DNA of 64,000 bases from Linnemannia elongata (taxonomy: Eukaryota > Mortierellomycota > Mortierellomycetes > Mortierellales > Mortierellaceae). Positions 60,527-64,000 of this stretch are shown piece by piece (position 1 is the first letter of the stretch; each line of letters begins with the position of its first letter). The notes beneath the pieces were generated by a model, which was not told the DNA's origin, searched no databases, and saw only the letters and a program-made list of their open reading frames with translations. The position numbers and the translations under genes were made by a program. Location of the stretch: assembly GCA_036320915.1 (NCBI GenBank), contig JAXBDG010000009.1, positions 2,046,001 to 2,110,000 on the forward strand, written 5' to 3'.

Positions 60527-60598
60527 CTCCTTGGCGGGGAATTGAACCCCGGTCTTCCGCGTGACAGGCGGAGATACTCACCACTATACTACCAAGGA
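60527..60598 (-). tRNA. tRNA-Asp (anticodon GTC)
   Basis: A complete cloverleaf on the minus strand. Acceptor TCCTTGG pairs with CCAAGGA, the D arm follows TAGTATAGTGGTGAGTATC, anticodon stem CCGCC/GCGG-type with loop CTGTCAC gives anticodon GTC, and the T arm reads GGGGTTCAATTCCCC. The discriminator base is G, as usual for tRNA-Asp. Internal A and B boxes are intact and a T8 terminator follows. The LINE copy begins about 50 bases upstream of its 5' end. Confidence 0.93.
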
Positions 60599-60649
60599 AT
60601 GAGCTACTTATTAACTGTAAATTTATGATCATTATAAACTATAAAAAAA

Positions 60650-61843
60650 TGAGTTCGTGATACAAAGTCGGAAGGATAACGTTTTTTTGACCCTGGAGGG
60701 CCCGTTTTCCCAGCCTGAGAAGGTCAGAGCTCATAGGTCTACTAGTTCGACCTTGGCTCATGTTCACGACAGGCGAGCAGTCTTCACCTTTTACAGTAAT
60801 AGCAAAGACTCTCATCAACGGACACATCACGTCAAAAAGCTGCATGGAATGTTGCCCACCCTGAACTCCATGCAGGCCCGCAAGCCCAACCTGTACCCAG
60901 CATGCCTTTGCCGACGATGCGAGCTTAAGAAGGAGGATAACGAGCATGTCTGGAACTGTTCCTCGGCAGCTGAGACCACCACTACGATCTGGAAGGAGGC
61001 TATGGGCAAGATCGACGATTGGGGTGTACAGGCGACAAACAACTACAATGCAGCCAGGAAGCGAGAACACCAACGCGCGGTGGATAACGGTCTCAAGCCC
61101 CGCGACCAGTACTCATACACTGGGGACCCCCCCGAGATGTGGATCATGTGCGGGGATTCTCCTCTATCGGTGGAGCTCGAGCCGTGCACAGCGGTAGTCC
61201 TACTCCCGATCGCGATGAGAACCCCAAGTGGAACGTATCGGACCTACTCCGCGGCATCACTCCAAAGAGCATGTTGACTGAATGGTGCGCGGTCTTCAGA
61301 ACCCCACAGTCCATCGCCAAGACGGTCCTCCACAAATTTGTTGGCTACCTGGAGACGCAGGCCTCAGAGCGGATCTGGAAACCCCGATGCTCCGCGACTA
61401 TCGAGTGGGAGCAGACCCAGGGCATCTCTGTGAAGGACAAGACATCCAAATACACAGGTCCTCGTGGTGACTGGAGTCAAGGATATGGTTACATCACGCA
61501 CGATGGTTTCTGCCCGTGTGGCGCTTCGCTAGCCACACATGAGGATCGGACATGCCCTGGAGCGACCAAGAATCCACGAGCAGCTGATGAACGGCTGATA
61601 GACAGCTTGTTGGGAAGAAGGAGGTTAACATTGATGGAGAGGATGGGAAGAATCCCCTTCATCCGTATATAGTTTTATTTTCTTCCGTTATTGCTGTGAG
61701 GAGCAGCGACAATTGTTGCGCAGAGCCAGGTCCCGGACCGGACTGCGACTGACGGATGGTTCACTGAAGAGTTTGGTCTGTAGTCCCCTTTACTTCCAAA
61801 TGCCTCCTTTGTTCTGTTTGTCAGAGAAATAAAATTGTGTACG

Positions 61844-61877
<34 letters not shown>
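60650..61877 (+). mobile_element. LINE (non-LTR retrotransposon), 5'-truncated, with C-terminal ORF remnant
   Basis: The 3' part of a non-LTR element. A frame from about 60657 encodes a zinc-knuckle-like region (CLCRRC ... EDNEHVWNC) typical of the C-terminal end of LINE reverse-transcriptase ORFs. It continues out of frame at about 61130 into a second frame to a TAG at about 61672 (YTGPRGDWSQGYGYITHDGF..., ending LGRRRLTLMERMGRIPFI). The frame change coincides with a C7 run at 61127-61133, so one gained or lost C explains it. A 3' UTR of about 170 bases, AATAAA and a 34-A tail (61844-61877) close the element. No reverse-transcriptase or endonuclease core is left. The 5' border is uncertain, close to the tRNA-Asp gene. 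Confidence 0.85.
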
Positions 61878-61880
<3 letters not shown>

Positions 61881-62313
61881 GAGTGATTGTTGCGCTGGGC
61901 GGGCGAGCCCACCATAATGGTAAAGCTTCCCCCTCTCAGCGCGAGGGTCGTGGGTTCAGACCTACGAAGACACGCTCAATTAGGATTTGACGGTATTGCG
62001 CTAGCCTCCCCCTGTCCAGGAGGCCTGAGATGAAATAATTCTCAGACGCACAAAGTGCATGGACAGAGTGAGTATGCCCACTATATGGCTACGTTAACCT
62101 GGTGATGAGCCAGTCTGAATGCCGTGTGGAGCCGGCCAAATCGGCGGACCGCTTAGACAAACCTTTCGCTGAGCCTGACGAGCTTTGGACTCAGGGACAG
62201 CGACTAGGTCTATGGCTACTGGGAGAGTTCACTTGATAGTGCCCTTTTTATTCCTTTGAATGCCTCCTGGAGTTGTTAACTAGAGAAATAAATCGCAAAC
62301 AAAAAAAAAAAAA
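61878..62313 (+). mobile_element. tRNA-derived SINE with LINE-like 3' tail
   Basis: About 436 bases between two A-tails. The head contains a Pol III promoter pair: an A-box-like ATAATGGTAAAGC (about 61914-61926) and a B-box-like GGTTCAGACC (61953-61962), about 30 bases apart, and the intervening sequence could fold as a tRNA. The body has no coding potential. The last 90 bases (GAGAGTTCAC ... AATGCCTCC ... AACTAGAGAAATAAATCGCAAAC, then 13 A) align with the 3' end of the adjacent LINE (AATGCCTCC ... CAGAGAAATAAAATTG). SINEs commonly share tails with the LINE whose reverse transcriptase they use. It was probably inserted at the LINE A-tail. The tRNA of origin is uncertain. Confidence 0.75.
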
Positions 62314-62517
62314 GGAGGGCCCGTTTTTGCCCCTGAAGGGTACCCCCGAGATGCGGATCATGTGCGAGGATTCTCTTCTATCGGTGGAGCTCGAGCCGTG
62401 CACAGCGGTAGTCCTGCTCCCGATCGCGATGAGAACCCCAAATGGAACGTATCAGACCTACTCCGCGGCATCACCCCAAGAGCATGTTGACTGAATGGTC
62501 CGCGGTCTTCAGAACAG
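62314..62517 (+). mobile_element. Internally deleted LINE fragment next to protoporphyrinogen oxidase stop
   Basis: Starts with GGAGGGCCCGTTTTTGCCCC, resembling 60694-60713 of the larger LINE copy. It then jumps to sequence matching 61131-61305 (GAGATGCGGATCATGTGCG to GCGGTCTTCAGAAC). About 410 bases are missing between. It ends about 6 bases from the stop codon of the minus-strand protoporphyrinogen oxidase gene, so it probably replaces part of that gene's original 3' UTR, in antisense to it. Confidence 0.8.
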
Positions 62518-62522
62518 TTTAT

Positions 62523-64000
62523 TTATAGGAACCAGGAACGCTCAAGGCCAGTGATAGCATCTTGGCGTCCAACAAGCTGTGCCTCTCCATCATCCTCCTC
62601 CTCCAGTTTTGACACTACAGCCTCAGCGACCTCCCTGGCGTTCTTGATACAGTCATTGACGCTGACGCCCAGATACCCAGCCCCCGTGACAGCCAGGAGT
62701 CCATCGAAGTCCTTTCGGAGGGACTGATCCAAGGTTTGCATGCGCTGCAGGTGGCCGACTAGGTACTGCGGAATGCAGTCATGGTGGATATGGACTTTGA
62801 CCAACTCGGGCGCCGCGTCGATCTTCAAATGTTTCTTGACAGCATCCATCGCAGTCTTCGCAAAGAAATCACTCACGTCCTCCTTGTGCGATCCAGTCAA
62901 CTCCAAATCCAACGTCGATGCTCCAGAACCGGATCCAGACGCGATTTGAGAGAGGGCCTCGTTAAACATGTGTCCTCCAATCATGGCCGTCAATTTCAAA
63001 GTCTTGCCCTGGCTCTCCCCTTTGTCCTGCTCCGGGATCGCGCAGGAATCAAAGACAACGCCTAGGAGTCCCCGATGGTTGACGGCTGAGTTTTCCGAAC
63101 GAGGGATCAGGTATCCGAAACCGGGTGAAGCCAGACGAGCCTGTTCGGCTGAGTAGACGAGGTTGACGACGGCGACGGTGACCGAGGGGTTGTGAGTCAA
63201 TTCTGGGTAGGGCTTTGACAGGAGTTTTTGGAGTTTGAGAGGTGGTAATGCTGAGATGACCGCGTTGGCATGTACTGGTTCCTGTCCCTTGATCGATATC
63301 TTTTTTTTTTGTGGCATTAATTAATTTGATCTATTGTTGTGATATGTATACCGCTTGAAATGTAACAACAATAAAGGAGAACAATAAAAACAAAAAGCTT
63401 ACCCGAACATCGCGGCTGTCAAGGTTGGCGTCCAGCTTTTCAACGATACTGTCCTTGTGAATGTCAACACGACCACCCTTAACAAGATCCTTCTCCAGAG
63501 ACCGTGACAACTCCTCCAGTCCATCCGTAAACGAATAGATGCTCGTCTTGTCCACAAACTCCTGCAGATCCGGCATCTCCTTGACAATCTTCTCTTTCAG
63601 CGTCAGATCCCACGGCGTCTCAACCGCACCACCGCCCATCAACATCCCCAACACAATCGATCCATAATCCTTCTCCATATGATACAGCATACCGAACGTC
63701 GACCGGACCGATAACTTACTGATATCACCCGCATATATCCCATGCACCATCGCCGAGATCAAGTCGTCCGAGAATCCCTTGCCAAAACGACGAGTGATAA
63801 AGTCCTGGATACTCTCGTCCTCCTGTCCGCTTCCGCCCTTGACCAGATCCAATCCAGCTCGGGGTATTTTTGCAGCGAGGAGGGGGTGTGTCAGAGCACC
63901 CATGATGGACGAGGGTAACTTGTGAAGGGTCTTGTGTGAATAAATGTATCGGTTCTTGGCGGCTGGCGACGACTTGGACACTGGTTCGATCTTTGAGTCC
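62523..64000 (-). CDS. Protoporphyrinogen oxidase (5' end outside window)
   Basis: Oxidises protoporphyrinogen IX to protoporphyrin IX in the penultimate step of haem synthesis, on the mitochondrial inner membrane, with FAD. The visible part has exon 64000-63403 and exon 63299-62523 (intron 103 bases, phase 0, acceptor preceded by an A-run). The N-terminal part of the protein, including the FAD-binding dinucleotide motif, lies outside the window. Recognisable parts are KNRYIYSHKTLHKLPSS, ESIQDFITRRFGKGFSDDL, SAMVHGIYAGDISKLSVRS, a TSIYSFTDGLEEL segment and the C-terminal FAD-contact motif GLLAVTGAGYLGVSVNDCI. All are standard for HEM14/PPOX. A LINE fragment sits directly behind the stop codon. 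Confidence 0.95.

Overview
This is eukaryotic nuclear DNA from a filamentous fungus. Genes carry GT-AG introns, which joined in frame at every junction tested by hand, on both strands. Long C/T-rich leaders and many homopolymer runs surround the genes. The gene set (glucosylceramide synthase, MTHFR, ADAM metalloprotease, half-size ABCA transporter, Thg1, protoporphyrinogen oxidase) and the LINE type fit an early-diverging fungus. Mucoromycota, perhaps Mortierellaceae, is my inference and was not tested.

Layout. 0-1.6 kb: 3' part of a WD40 gene (WDR53-like). 4.7-8.5 kb: ceramide glucosyltransferase. 9.3-13.0 kb: methylenetetrahydrofolate reductase. 15.3-18.8 kb: half-size ABCA transporter. 18.9-22.2 kb (minus): ADAM protease with signal peptide, zinc site, disintegrin region and membrane anchor. 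22.2-31.6 kb: gene-poor region dominated by a large inverted repeat (arms 24527-26791 and 27685-29950) that differs by one indel as far as I compared it. Each arm holds the same gene for a tiny secreted six-cysteine (knottin-pattern) protein, and two broken relatives flank the repeat. 31.7-35.2 kb: an acidic-tailed membrane protein and a domesticated MULE/SWIM transposase-derived gene. 36.1 kb: tRNA-Thr. 37.3-38.4 kb (minus): seven-helix membrane protein. 41.1-44.5 kb (minus): acidic coiled-coil protein. 45.5-46.8 kb: tRNA-His guanylyltransferase. 50.0-55.1 kb: very large low-complexity protein. 55.3-62.5 kb: a nest of repeats, with three 5'-truncated or deleted LINE copies, a tRNA-derived SINE sharing the LINE tail, a T-rich degenerate minisatellite, a decayed LTR-type element, a Tc1/mariner-type foldback element and a tRNA-Asp gene. 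62.5-64 kb (minus): 3' part of protoporphyrinogen oxidase, whose stop codon is almost touched by a LINE fragment.

The housekeeping genes belong to unrelated pathways (sphingolipid, folate, haem, tRNA maturation), and I see no functional cluster among them. The most unusual part is the 22.5-31 kb palindrome with its knottin-like family. The second is the 55-62.5 kb mobile-element nest, in which the SINE looks adapted to use the LINE machinery next to it.
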